A stretch of DNA of 64,000 bases, from assembly GCF_014529535.1 (NCBI RefSeq), contig NC_050738.1, positions 7,234,140-7,298,139 on the forward strand, given 5' to 3'. The translations under genes were made by a program, and so were the position numbers. The DNA is from Bradysia coprophila. Lineage: Eukaryota > Arthropoda > Insecta > Diptera > Sciaridae. A model generated the notes under the pieces. The model did no database searches. It worked only from the letters and a program-made list of their open reading frames with translations, and had not been told where the DNA came from. Below, one piece after another: positions 11,514 to 22,400 of the stretch. The number at the start of each line of letters is the position of its first letter. Position 1 is the first letter of the stretch.

Positions 11514-11813
11514 ATGACGACAAACAAGTCACCGAATTTACCATTAATTCTCGTAATTGTGGTCATGATTTTGTTACCGTTGCAAATGACAAGAGCGCAT
11601 ATCATGGAAATAATATTAGAGGAGGACACACCACCGGCAGCTGCGATTGCCAGCGGTGCGGGTAACGTGGATGGATTCGATGAAAGTGGTGGATGTAGTG
11701 TTGAATTTCAGGTAATGAAAAAAATTCCCGGACGATGTGTACGTTTGGGTGGCAGAAGTCGTGGATGTGTATCGGGCAGTCACATTATTCCATTCCATCC
11801 AGATTGTTTGTAA
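11514..11813 (+). CDS. Small secreted 4-cysteine peptide precursor, family unknown
   Basis: An intronless 99-codon frame. The ATG at 11514 follows GTGAAA and is the first good start. Residues 1-28 form a strong signal peptide: polar start, hydrophobic core LPLILVIVVMILLPL, cleavage near TRA-H. The mature part has an acidic, Ala-rich linker (residues 32-59) and a cysteine region with Cys61, 75, 85 and 98 around IPGRCVRLGGRSRGCVSG, ending HPDCL. AATAAA at 11830-11835, 17 nt after the stop, supports a compact transcript. It could be a hormone-like, antimicrobial or other secreted factor; I do not recognise the family. A CAG|GTAATG donor-like site at 11711 could instead splice out the Cys region, but the protein-like reading through it argues against that. 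Confidence 0.5.
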   Translation: MTTNKSPNLPLILVIVVMILLPLQMTRAHIMEIILEEDTPPAAAIASGAGNVDGFDESGGCSVEFQVMKKIPGRCVRLGGRSRGCVSGSHIIPFHPDCL

Positions 11814-12036
11814 TTTCACTGGTCCTGAAAATAAATTCAAATATTCGATTAGTAAAATTGAATTTGCAGTTTTTTTCCGTTTTTCGTTTTTTTTTAGTCC
11901 TTTCATAAGAACGTATTTGCATATGTGGAGTAAAAACAACAAAATTAATTTGTGTGTCACAGGATTTACCGATTTTATATGGAGAGCTGGTAGTCAAACA
12001 TTAATAGAAATAATTTCGAAAAGTTCGTGTTCATAT

Positions 12037-12394
12037 CAGGGACTATTTATCCACGTTTCCCTAACTTTTCCCATATTCTCAAAAATTTGGGATACTAAAG
12101 TCGAAGCATTATAATTTGATCGATTCTATTCATTTTTAAATAATTGTAGTTTTTCAAGAAATCATTTCGAAAACATTACAGTATAAAAGCTTACACATGC
12201 GAATGAGAGCTGTTTACTCGCGGTATACCTGCGGGTAATCCGTTCAAATGCACGTGTCTAAGCTTTTATACTGTAATGTTTTCGAAATGATTTCTTCGAA
12301 AACTACAATTATTTAAAAATGAATTAAATGAGTAGAATCGATCAAATTATAATGCTCCGACTTTATGAAAAAAAAATATCAAAAATAATCCCTG
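12037..12394. mobile_element. hAT-type foldback MITE
   Basis: The left end CAGGGACTATTTAT and right end AAAATAATCCCTG (ignoring the final C) pair as hAT-type TIRs shared with the element at 5133. The 8-bp flanks GTTCATAT (12029-12036) and CTTCATAT (12395-12402) match at 7 of 8. Nearly all of the element folds back: ACAGTATAAAAGCTTA at 12180 pairs with TAAGCTTTTATACTGT near 12265, and CATTTTTAAATAATTG with CAATTATTTAAAAATG. Confidence 0.7.
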
Positions 12395-13676
12395 CTTCAT
12401 ATAGTAGACACCTTCCCGTGATGCTCGTTACTCTTATTTCGTTTTACCAATATTTTCATCGAATTGGTACAAATGGACTTTATCCTGGTAGAGTGATTTA
12501 AAATATTCTTACTCAAAACGTTAACTTTACTTCACGGTGGCAAAACTTTACTAAAATTTTTGAGTAAAATACCTTACTTGGCAATGGAACAAATGGTGAA
12601 AATGGCACTTTTTATGTAAAATTTACAGTTCTATTGGTAAGTAATGTGCAAGTAAAAAATGAAAATTGAATTTGTGAAATGTGAAAAAATCATTCTTCGA
12701 GTATCCCGTTTTACTTTTCGTCACTAAGCTGTAATAGTTAGTTTAGTTACCCATGTTAATGGTTATTTATACAACCGAGTGATAAATGCTTTTTTAGGCA
12801 CTAGATAGATTGTCACTCGAGGCCGCAGACTGAGTGTGACGATACACATCGTGTGCCTAAGAAAGCATTTATCATCGAGTTGTATCCAACGTTTCTCGCA
12901 ATAAAGGCAATGAAAAGTTCTATTTTTCGTCACTCGTTGCAAAAAGGCTAATACGTACCTACGCGAAAATTTTCTTAATCACTCGCCTTCGGCTCTGGAT
13001 ACAAACTTTCCCCTCGTGAGTAAGCTAATTTTCCCGCATAGTATGTAACATACTATTTCAGGCAATACTTGTGGACTCAAAGTAGAATGGAATAACCGTA
13101 TCTCACATAGGATATCATACAATTTGTGGCGCCACTGTGCTGTGATTCTTTAGCAATAAATATTTGGAGGAAAATTTATTGCTTCGACAAATATAGCCCC
13201 AATAAGTTCTGATAATTTAAAGAAAAGTCGACAAAAAAATGTAGCGAATAGTGAAATTGGCTCGCTAATTGGGCCCTTATAGCATTTACATGTGTTTGGG
13301 AAGTTTATGTTTTTTTTGTATCTTCCTTTATTTTCGACCAATATAGTTTTGAGAACAATTATTCTTCGTCCGGGTATGTTTGCCTCAGATTTTCGATTAC
13401 AGGTCAATATGTGTTCCGACGTCTTTTTTCAATCTGACAAAATGGGCATTATTAAGGTACTAATTTCATTCGATTTAAATGTTTGTAAAGAAGGTCGTGT
13501 CCCGTCATTTTCCGAAAGATTTATATTATGTTGGAAGGTTTTGCTAGTTGAAACGACGATGAAAATTGGGGATTTCTTCATGAACAAAGTTGCAGAAACG
13601 TTGCCGCAACTATCTTCTAAGAATGCTATACGGAGTATTTCAATAATAAAGATTTTGCATAGAAATAGTTCACCTC
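12395..13676. other. Intergenic DNA with a palindromic repeat at 12768-12890
   Basis: AACCGAGTGATAAATGC near 12773 pairs with GCATTTATCATCGAGTT near 12865, and GGCAC with GTGCC, giving a hairpin of about 120 bp. The hairpin word TCGCCTTCGGCTC (12983-12995) recurs at 42712. A 148-codon frame (13292-13738) runs into the tandem repeat and is not supported as a gene. Confidence 0.4.
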
Positions 13677-14289
13677 TCCCGCCAAGAATTGCAATGGTTT
13701 ATGCATCATCTAGAAAATCACATAATAACAGTGATTAAACTACTGTGATTTAATTACCAGCTGGCTCACCCCTAGGAACTCTCAATTATTCATAAAGAAA
13801 AAGCATTTCACAGGTTCCCCTTGGTGTTAACATACCTTTCCCGCCAAGAATTGCAATGGTTTATGCATCATCTAGAAAATCACATAATAACAGTGATTAA
13901 ACTACACCTATAAAAAAATATTTGGGTATGGTACCCGTGCAGTTCTTTTTACTACACAGCTGAACATTAGTTTTCAGCATATCTGTATATTGTACGTAAT
14001 TGCTGAATTTTGAACGTAATGACATTACTATGTACAGCTAAGATGTACTACTGTTCTGTTACGTTAACAAATATACTGCTACGTTAACAAATGTACTTGT
14101 CCCGAATTTGTACAGCAGAGCAGTACATGATTTGTGACAGATTCAAAGTACCATTCAGATGGACAATGTACACTATAGCTGAATGAATGCCAGTTTGAAT
14201 GTAGTGGTCGTGAAAACTTCCATAATGTTAAATGAGACTAAACACTGCACGAACTTTCGAGACAATTTAGGAACTATTTGTAATTAGTA

Positions 14290-15040
14290 GAGGGGCATTT
14301 GGTGTCTAGCCATCCTAAATTATTAGCGAAAATGTTTTGATGGGATTATTTTGAGTATTATTATTAGTAGTCAAAAAAACACTAATTAGAAATTTTTTAG
14401 GTCGCGGATCAACAAGGTTTTTTTAACAAACAAAATTTCGACCGCCAATATAAAATCGGCGGTACAATATAAACAATCCGTTTCTTCGGCGACATTCCAT
14501 GATTTTCAACAGAGATTGTATATAAAATATAAAATTAATTAAATAACGCGACACTTACGTGGAATCCGAAATATGAACGTTCGCGAGCTTTGTTAACTTA
14601 AGTACAAGATGCAATTAATGACGATTCTTCTTCTTCTTCCATACGTCGGTTCTTCATTCATGCGTGCATTTGTACATACGAATAAAGAACCGACGTATAT
14701 GTAGAAGAAGAATCGTTTTTTCGAAACTAGTACCTACGTTAACAAAGTACGCGAAAGTTTAATTTTCGATGATGATTCCACGTAAATGTCGTGTTGTTTA
14801 ATTAATTTTATATTTTATACACAATCTCCGTTGAAAATAATGGAAGAAATGAAGTGTTTATATTGTACCGCTGATTTTATATTGGCGGGTGAAATTTTGT
14901 TTGTTAAAAAAACCTTGTTGACCTTGAATTTTTCTAATTAGTGTTTTTTTGACTACTAATAATACTCAAAATAATCCCATCAAAACATTTTTTATAAAAT
15001 CCATAGGAAGGCAAATCACTTTTTTGACGAAATGCCCCCC
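14290..15040. mobile_element. Nested foldback element with about 350-bp arms
   Basis: The ends GAGGGGCATTT and AAATGCCCCCC sit inside TA (14288-14289; 15041-15042). Long arms pair throughout: TGATGGGATTATTTTGAG with CTCAAAATAATCCCATCA, TTTTTGACTACTAATAAT with its inverse, and TATTGTACCGC with GCGGTACAATA. The centre near 14640-14700 holds TTCTTCTTCTTC and GAAGAAGAA arms around CGTCGGTTCTT. 751 bp, non-coding. Confidence 0.75.
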
Positions 15041-15667
15041 TACTAAATTCAGAAATTCAAGTTTTGAATAATAACGTATTTGAATAATGAAGGCTCAAGA
15101 AATTTTTTTAATAAATGACTTGGTAAATGATTTTGTTACACTATAAACCTATTTTTTGACATTCGTAAATATCAATCTTTCTCTTCTGTTCGAAAGTTAG
15201 CACTTAAGGAGCACACGCTATTCCACGAATTTTGTCATAAATGTAGCCGGCGAAAGAACTCAGGATAACAAATTTGACGTACACATGTGTAGTACTAGTT
15301 GCGTTTTAACCGCTTTTGAGCGAGACAGTAATGACGTATTAGTAAAATTGACTATGTTGCTACCCTTAATTTTAATAAACTTCTGTCAGACTGTTGGGTG
15401 TCTAAATAATATGTGACAAAAGCCCATCTGCCGGAAACTTAACTTTTTCTTTCAAAATATTTATTCTTAGAATTATAGAATAGGAGAAGAAGACTTAAGT
15501 AAATTACATTACCACACAACAGTATTAAAATACGAGAACTTTTAAAGTTCAATTTCACAATACTGATCAACTGAACATTAATGTTCAGCAAGACAGTACA
15601 GTGGAGACGTACGATGTTATAAGATAGTTTTCCCATAATGTCTTCCAGACACAAGCACTGAGTTGGG

Positions 15668-15740
15668 ACATGGGTAAGGTGGTGGACTGGAGTGTCGGAG
15701 GTCCAGAGTTCGAATCGCACGGACGGCAGTTTTTTTTTTT
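15668..15740 (+). repeat. tRNA-like segment (possible tRNA-derived SINE or pseudogene)
   Basis: A perfect RNA polymerase III B-box, GTTCGAATC (15708-15716), follows an A-box-like stretch TAAGGTGGTGGACTGG about 35 nt earlier, and a run of T (from about 15730) could terminate transcription. A good cloverleaf with paired acceptor ends is not apparent, so a functional tRNA is unlikely. Confidence 0.4.
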
Positions 15741-16234
15741 TAAATAAGTTGACGTAAATAAACGTACTAAATAGTTTAAAGATGAAAATTAATGAACTCT
15801 GAATAATATTTTCTGTACAACTTTTATTTTTCGATGAGACAACCAATGTTCGCCCAACTGTACATTGATACAGCTGTACTGTAAATATTACTGCTACGTT
15901 AACATAATGTACTTGTCCCGAATTTGTACAGTACATTCGTACAACGACTACAGCTGAGCTGGACAAAATTTTTATAGGTGTACTGTGATTTAATTACCAG
16001 CTGGCTCACCCCTAGGAACTCTCAATTATTCATAAAGAAAAAGCATTTCACAGCTTCCCCTTGGTGTTAACATACCTTTGAGACAAAGTAATTAGCAGCA
16101 ATCCAGTCGAAAATCCGGTGAATGTATATACAAGAAGTCGATTAAAATTGCATCATGCGCTGTGGTAGGTGCACGTGCAGCCAGTGTATCGGAGCTATTA
16201 TTACGTGACAATTGTGGTAATATTCTTACTATAG

Positions 16235-16415
16235 ACGAGTGTGCACTTGTTGCTAAATTTTTCTGCTTTCAAAGAAAAGCTCCCTCCCAATATAATAAAC
16301 CAATTATCGGCCTACAACAACGGTCCGGAATATAATCCATTTTACCCACATCGTGTCGGTAATCTCTTTTACCCAACAAACACAAAACAATTTTTGCCAG
16401 AAGAGAACGACGAAG
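16235..16415 (+). CDS. Candidate internal exon, family unknown
   Basis: An acceptor (TATTCTTACTATAG, ending 16234) and a consensus donor (GAAG|GTAAGT, 16416) bound a 181-nt open segment that reads TSVHLLLNFSAF, then KEKLPPNIINQL, then YNNGPEYNPFYPHRVGNLFY and a polar end QFLPEENDEG, leaving phase 1. The composition and both splice sites look like a genuine exon, but I found no partner exons and do not recognise the protein. A second frame across 16140-16325 is also open (reading GARAASVSELLLRDNCGN), which weakens the call. Confidence 0.35.
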
Positions 16416-17304
16416 GTAAGTTATTATGTGATACACTTTTCTATTATTACAAAAATTGATTTGAATTTTTGTAATTGGATTCGACTTGTCTTCCTTGTTG
16501 ACAATGTGCCTCAGTCAGATAGATATCGTAGCATTTTGCCCCACAAAATGTGATGGTGTTGTTAACGGATCTTTTCGCAATTCTTGCTGGGTGAAAAGAG
16601 AATTGATAGAATATTATTTTCAATATGTATTTAGGACTTAGCAGGGAAAAACCTAAACCCTCCAACTCGTTAAAATATTTTTTTTTATCATTGTGTGTAT
16701 ATAACATAAAAATTTTCCTCAGAGAGTTCGCACAAAATATATCGATAATATATACGCCACGCACAGAACTAGGTCTCCAGACCCTCCATGTCAGCAATAA
16801 CTTTGTGTGCTCGTATATATATTTCATGAACGAAATATTATCCATTTACCTATATTCGATATGATACTTTTCCATTTGTCGATGCTGATGTGTTGAATTC
16901 AAACAAAACCAGAAACCAAACCCACAGAATGCAATTCAATTTATCTGCTACATATTTCATAGATTAAATAAAGAGTCGTTCAGTCGAAAATCACAACCTG
17001 TGCGGTATGTCAAACCACATTTTTTTCAGCGATTTTAATTGCGGTGGGCCAAACCGTATGACGAAGAAATTTTGGCTGTGTAATATAACCAAAAGCTTCC
17101 ATCGGTTGATCAGAATATTTAGTATCGGTAAATACCATCAATAACTCTTGGGGTTATTTTCGACAAATTGACAAATTTAGATCAGTAAACAGCTCACAGA
17201 AGTAATAGATTATAGGGGCTTTTCAATTTCCATTAGATTTCCATTCGTTTTTCTTTGCTATTCTCTTTTGCACTTAAAGATGCTGATTAATGCCATACTT
17301 ATTA
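16416..17304. other. Intergenic or intronic DNA
   Basis: A minus-strand 132-codon frame (16447-16845) has no supporting feature. Nothing else identified. Confidence 0.4.
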
Positions 17305-18391
17305 GTGCGGGTGGTAACGTACACAATGTATCCGAAAAGTTACACTCAAATTAATCTCAAATTGAGTCTTTGGGTTGTGTCAAGTATGCCATGAGTAATA
17401 TTCTGGAAAGGATGCCCGATCGGGCCATGGCTACAGTGGCAAAGAGATGACCAACCTCTATGAAGTAAGTCATACGTTTTTGCTTGTACAAGTCTAGTGA
17501 ATCATAAACGAAATGAAGGTAGACTTTCATATCGTTGAATCACCCTATTTGACGGTATTGATTCATCTAGCTTCACTACAATAGATGCCTGAACCTGCTG
17601 AGGTGTCCATCTAACCCAATCTGTCTCCGGAGACAGGCCACTTATTTTTTAGTGCCACCGATGACATCAACTTTTATTGTGCAAAATCTAGCAAAAACGT
17701 GCTAAAATCATAAGAACTCGTTTTATACGAGTTTTGTAAGAAAATGTACGAAGAAATAGGAAAGTCCGTGAAATCTGCAAATATAGTGAGGGATTCTTTT
17801 GAATTTCGACTGACCAAAATCGGCGCTGTTTTTTCCTGGACTTTTTATACATGCCTAGTTTGGCCTTGGTGCCTAAGCCCTAAAACCAGTCTCAGATATT
17901 TTGGTCTTCCATACTTGGCTCGAAATATGGGGTTTCATAGTCCGAATTTCATTTCCATAAGGTGGCGAGGACACGGGCGTGTATGAGTTCGTCAGATAGC
18001 ATTGATCATAAACAGTCTGAAATATGATCTCCAGAAAATTTCTCAGAATCGATGGAACTTCGGTGAACTTTAATAAGGGCTCTGACCTCAATAAATTATT
18101 TGATTAAATTATTATTTATTACGAATGTGGAGGATCCCAGCTTTTCAACGAACCCATATATGCCCTTGTTTTCGCCACCTTACGGAAATAAAATCCGGAC
18201 TACGAAACCCCATTTTTTGACTTTGGGCCGCCTACAACCAGCCAGGTATGGAAGATCCAACATATCTGAGACTGGTTTTGGGGCCAAGGCACCAATCCTC
18301 AGTACTTTAGATCTTAGGCATGCTTTCCATAACGCAAAGACTCAATTTAAGATTACCCAAAAGTGTAACTTTTGAGCGTTACCACCCGCAC
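17305..18391. mobile_element. 1.09-kb foldback element with TA target
   Basis: The termini GTGCGGGTGGTAACG and CGTTACCACCCGCAC are perfect inverted repeats flanked by TA (17303-17304; 18392-18393). Arms of several hundred bp pair imperfectly: AAAACCAGTCTCAGATAT with ATCTGAGACTGGTTTT, and CCATAAGGTGGCGA with CGCCACCTTACGG. Open frames inside read the arms and show no transposase motif. Confidence 0.7.
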
Positions 18392-19083
18392 TATATCAGT
18401 ATACTTGCGTTGTGACTAGAGAAAATTGCTATTTAATTTAACTCTGCTGTTTTCTCGTTTTAATTTTTATTTTTTCAATTAGATATGGTGTTATTGGTGA
18501 TGTGATAAAATTCCTGTTCTGAAACAATTACAAATGTAGATCTGTCATGCTGAGACAATTAATTGACCGCATGTTGCGTTACGTGCTCCAGATATTTACA
18601 ATACACCATCTAGAAGATATTTTGTGAATTGCCAGTAATTCGTTATTAGACGCTATTGACAAAAACTTTGCAATAACAAAATTTATTGGAAATACGAAAC
18701 CTTTTTTTGACGAAAATAACTTGCAATGACAGTGAAGACTTTCACCTTTTTCCAACAACAAGCATCTGTACTTGTTATTATCGAAAATTCTACATATCGA
18801 TGTGGCAGTAGTTGTTATTATTCCCACATAAATTTTGTGTAACAAATGAAAATGTAGATTCTGAAATTTAGTATTTCGTCATGTAGGATAAAAATCTAGA
18901 TTCTCATTTGTTAAACGAAAATTTTATGTAAATAATTAGAACACATGACAACAGCAAATCAGGAAACAGGAAACATCTAATTTTTTCCGCTAGTGCAGTT
19001 TTTACATATTCGACATACATTTTACACTAATCATCAGAGCATATGTCTGTCATACCAGTTGATACCAAATGACAAGACATAGC
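18392..19083. other. Intergenic DNA upstream of the BEL element
   Basis: No gene or repeat recognised. Confidence 0.5.
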
Positions 19084-19319
19084 TGTGGAAATTATTTCTC
19101 TGCAAAATTATGGCTAGTTTATACAACCCTGAAAATAGGGAAATTTTTTCTATGTACAATTTGCTTTGGACGAGTTAGGTCTCTCGTTGTACGTATTTGA
19201 AGTAGTTAGGACGTGTTTGTAATGTCTTTTATCAAAGAATTATACTTCGACAACGAATCAATAAAAGTGAAAGTTTAACTGAAATATTTGTTTTAAAGAA
19301 GAACCAGAAACCGATAACA
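19084..19319 (+). repeat. 5' LTR
   Basis: Starts TGTGGAAATT and ends CGATAACA (TG..CA). It carries AATAAA at 19260-19265, the likely polyadenylation signal of the transcript. 235 of 236 positions match the 3' LTR. Confidence 0.95.
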
Positions 19320-19322
19320 TTT

Positions 19323-19340
19323 TGGTCCTTCGAGCCGGAT
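19323..19340 (+). other. Primer binding site, tRNA-Tyr type
   Basis: TGGTCCTTCGAGCCGGAT, three bases after the LTR, is exactly complementary to the 3' end of insect tRNA-Tyr including CCA (tRNA end ATCCGGCTCGAAGGACCA). This tRNA would prime minus-strand DNA synthesis. Confidence 0.85.
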
Positions 19341-19416
19341 AATACAAATTAACGTAAATTTTTGATACAGTCCATACATAAGTGAAGTGAATCGGCATTT
19401 TGCAAAGTTGTGTAAA

Positions 19417-22400
19417 ATGGCCGAAGCTATTGTTAGTGAAGATGAAAGTGCCAATTTACCGTTGTTATCGCCGAAAGAGTTGTTGATTCGCGAGAAAAGT
19501 AGATTGGAGGATTCACTTTCGGAAATATCGAGAACATTGCGTGAAATTGAATTTCACGAAAAAAGAAACGAAATGGCGGAAAACGTGTTCCAGCCGCAAG
19601 CTTTACATGAAAGCTCTCGTGAGCCATTTTTGGGCTTCACTCCGAAAAGATATCAGTCGTACCAACCGGGATTGATAGCTTTGGCGCAAGGTGGCGTCAG
19701 TGATCAAATTGATCGAAACGAAGGAAACGAACTAAGACATCAAGGAATGTCAACAAATGCTTTGTCAAGGAAAGCTTTGTCATCGAACGTTATGTCAACA
19801 AACGAATTAGTTCAAAATGAATTTGATGCAAATTCAACGTTTTCACTAGGATTGGGAAGAGGTCGATTATTTGCAACACCTCCACAACTACGGAAGCAAT
19901 TAAGGTTTGCATCGGCAATACACAGAGATAGTGATGCTCGGTCGAGCGAACAAGTTTTTGATGAACGAGAACAACTCAATGATTTTTCGAAATCTGACAA
20001 TGGCAACCAGCTGGAATATCTTGACGATGACAGTGAACATTCTGAAGATTCAGATTCACTAATTATTTCAAACCAACAGTCGACTGGTGTTTCAAGTAAA
20101 AGAAAATCCTTACCAGTTGGTGAACGTAAATCGCGTGATGTTCAGGGCTCGACGAAAGTCGAATTGCAGTATGCCCCATCGAACACCACGGATTACAGAA
20201 GCCAACGATCGGTAAACTTTCGTCAGTCTACTGGTTTGCCACAGGAACGTGAATGGGACATAAGTTCAATTGGAAAAGAACCTGTACCAGTTGGTGGAAG
20301 TAACTCGCGTGATGTTCAGGGCTCGACGAAAGTCGAATTGCAGAATGCCCCATCGAGCACCACGGATTACAGAAACCAACGATCAGTACATTTTCGTCCA
20401 AACGATGGATATTCTGGACAATACGGACTTGGTCAGCTTCAGAATCGTCCAACATTGGGGTCTACATTCACTCAATCTACACCGTACAACTCTAATCCAC
20501 GGCAACGATTGACATCATCGAATTGTGCTTTACCATCGCCAACCTCAAACGTTGGTCAGCCGTTATCACAACAGCCAAGTAACAGCACAGATATAATGAC
20601 AAGATTAATTGCTCGACAAGTTATTGGGAAAGAATTGCCCAATTTTTATGGTGATCCTCAAGATTGGCTGCTGTTCCGGAGTCAATACGAAAGGACTACA
20701 GCGACGTGCCTTTATACCGGCGAAGAAAACATTTTTAGATTACGAAAATGTCTAAAAGGAGATGCTCTTACTGCCGTTAAATCACTTTTGGTGTCACCGA
20801 ACAATTCACAAGCTGTGATGGGAATCTTGGAACGTCGATTTGGTCGACCTGAGGACATCATTAAATCACTAATAAAGGAAGTAACCGAAGCCGCATCACC
20901 GCGTGAAGATAAACCAAGATCGATTGTCATCTATGCGACAGTTATTCAAAATCTGGTTGCGACATTGGAGGATTTAGGTCGAGACGATCATTTACGCAAT
21001 CCTATGTTGCTCAGTGAGTTAGAAAAGAAACTCCCAACAACTTTGTGTTTGTTGTGGTCGGAGTACATCGTGGACAAACAAGGCGTAACAATGAAAACCT
21101 TTAGTGACTGGATGCAAAGACGAGCTGAAGCCGCTAGCCGTCGATTTACGTTGGATCCTGTTTCTTTTGAACCGGAAAATTCGAAGAAAGCTACAAAAAC
21201 TAAAGGATTTGTGAACACGGTTGCAAAGTACGTGGAACCAAAATCGTCAGCTGGAAATTGTCGCATTTGCTCTGGTTCATGTCAAAAGCCTTGGCAGTGT
21301 GCAGTACTTTTGAACAAGAATATTGAACAACGCTGGAACTTGATAAAAGAAAAGAAATTGTGCTTTTCTTGTCTAATGACTGGTCATAACGCAAACAACT
21401 GTACCAGGTTATATCAATGTGGAATCGATGGGTGTCAACGAAACCATAACAAGGTTTTACACAACAAGATGAAAGTGGAAGGCAAAGTTGAGCAGCAAAA
21501 CAACATAACATTGGCTACTGTGCAATCATCTCATCGGACAAATTTGAGAATTTTGCCCGTAATTGTGTGTTTCAACGGTCGAGAAGTCAAAACTTATGCT
21601 TTATTGGACAATGGTTCGCAATCAACATTGATCACATCAAGTTTGGTCGATCGTTTGGGAGTTACTGGAATCTCGAGTCCAATAATTCTTCAGTGGCCAA
21701 ATGGTGAATTTTCGACGGAAAATGATTCACAAATCGTCAATTTGAGCATCAGGGGAATTTTCAATGGAGCCAAAACGTACAGCTTGATTGGTGCTCAGAC
21801 CGCCAAGAAATTATGTTTGGTTCAGCAAACTATCAATCGAGAGAAATTGATCGCTCAATGGCCATACTTAAGGGATGTCGAATTTGAAAGCTTTACCGAT
21901 GTTCGTCCGGAGATATTGATAGGCGAGAATAATTGTTTGCTAACAGTAACGAGACAATTACTGCACGACACTCAAAATACTCCAATCGCTTCGAAGACCT
22001 GGCTTGGTTGGACAATCAGCGGTAATGACGGAAGGAAAGTTCCAGAAATGTCAGTAAAAATGATCAACGTAAATACAATTACTGACGAGGACCTTCACGC
22101 TTTGGTGAAATCTTCTATGATTATCAACGATTGTGGAATAAATGATCAGTCGACTCGTTCCAAGGAAGATGAGAGAGCTCAGAAGATTTTGGAAACGACA
22201 ACTCACAATATTGGTGGTCGTTGGGAAACTGGACTTTTGTGGCGGAATCCTGATGTTGTGTTGCCAGAAAGCAGAATGAATGCTTACCATCGTTTGCTCA
22301 ATTTGGAAAAAAAATTCGACAGAGATCCAGAACTTTTCGATAAATATGAAGCCATCATCAATGGATACATCGATAAAGGATATTTACGGAAAGTTGACAA

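Larger units (their letters stand above)
13905..15980. mobile_element. 2.08-kb TIR element (TA target) carrying a nested foldback
   Basis: The ends are CACCTATAAAAA and TTTTTATAGGTG, flanked by TA at 13903-13904 and 15981-15982. The empty site, a single TA at 13741-13742, is present in the neighbouring tandem copy, which proves the insertion. Directly repeated internal sequence (CTGCTACGTTAACA..TGTACTTGTCCCG) occurs at about 14071 and 15891. It contains the foldback at 14290-15040 and a tRNA-like segment near 15668. No transposase is visible, so it is non-autonomous. Confidence 0.75.
13677..16078. repeat. 162-bp tandem duplication, second copy split by a transposon
   Basis: Copy 1 is 13677-13838. 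Copy 2 is 13839-13904 continued at 15981-16078. Landmarks are CCCGCCAAGAATTGC at the start of each and CCAGCTGGCTCACC in the middle; the copies differ at only a few bases (for example CACAGGTTCC against CACAGCTTCC). The period is 162 bp (GCCAAG at 13681 and 13843). Copy 1 preserves the uninterrupted target site. Confidence 0.8.

Noticed and set aside
11712..11813. Intron starting at CAG|GTAATG in the 4-Cys peptide gene
   Set aside because: The sequence past the site keeps a protein-like Cys pattern and is followed by a stop and AATAAA; the unspliced reading is simpler.
11514..11813. Identification of the 4-Cys peptide as bursicon, GPA2/GPB5 or another cystine-knot hormone
   Set aside because: Cysteine number and spacing do not fit those families; too few cysteines for a knot.
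13292..13738. 148-codon frame with hydrophobic start
   Set aside because: It ends inside the 162-bp tandem repeat unit, has no convincing start context and no recognisable motif.
15668..15740. A functional tRNA gene
   Set aside because: The B-box is good, but no paired acceptor stem or convincing anticodon arm could be drawn.
15439..15966. 175-codon open frame on the minus strand
   Set aside because: It lies across the right part of a TIR element and reads through the tRNA-like segment and a poly-A run; no domain, signal peptide or splice support.
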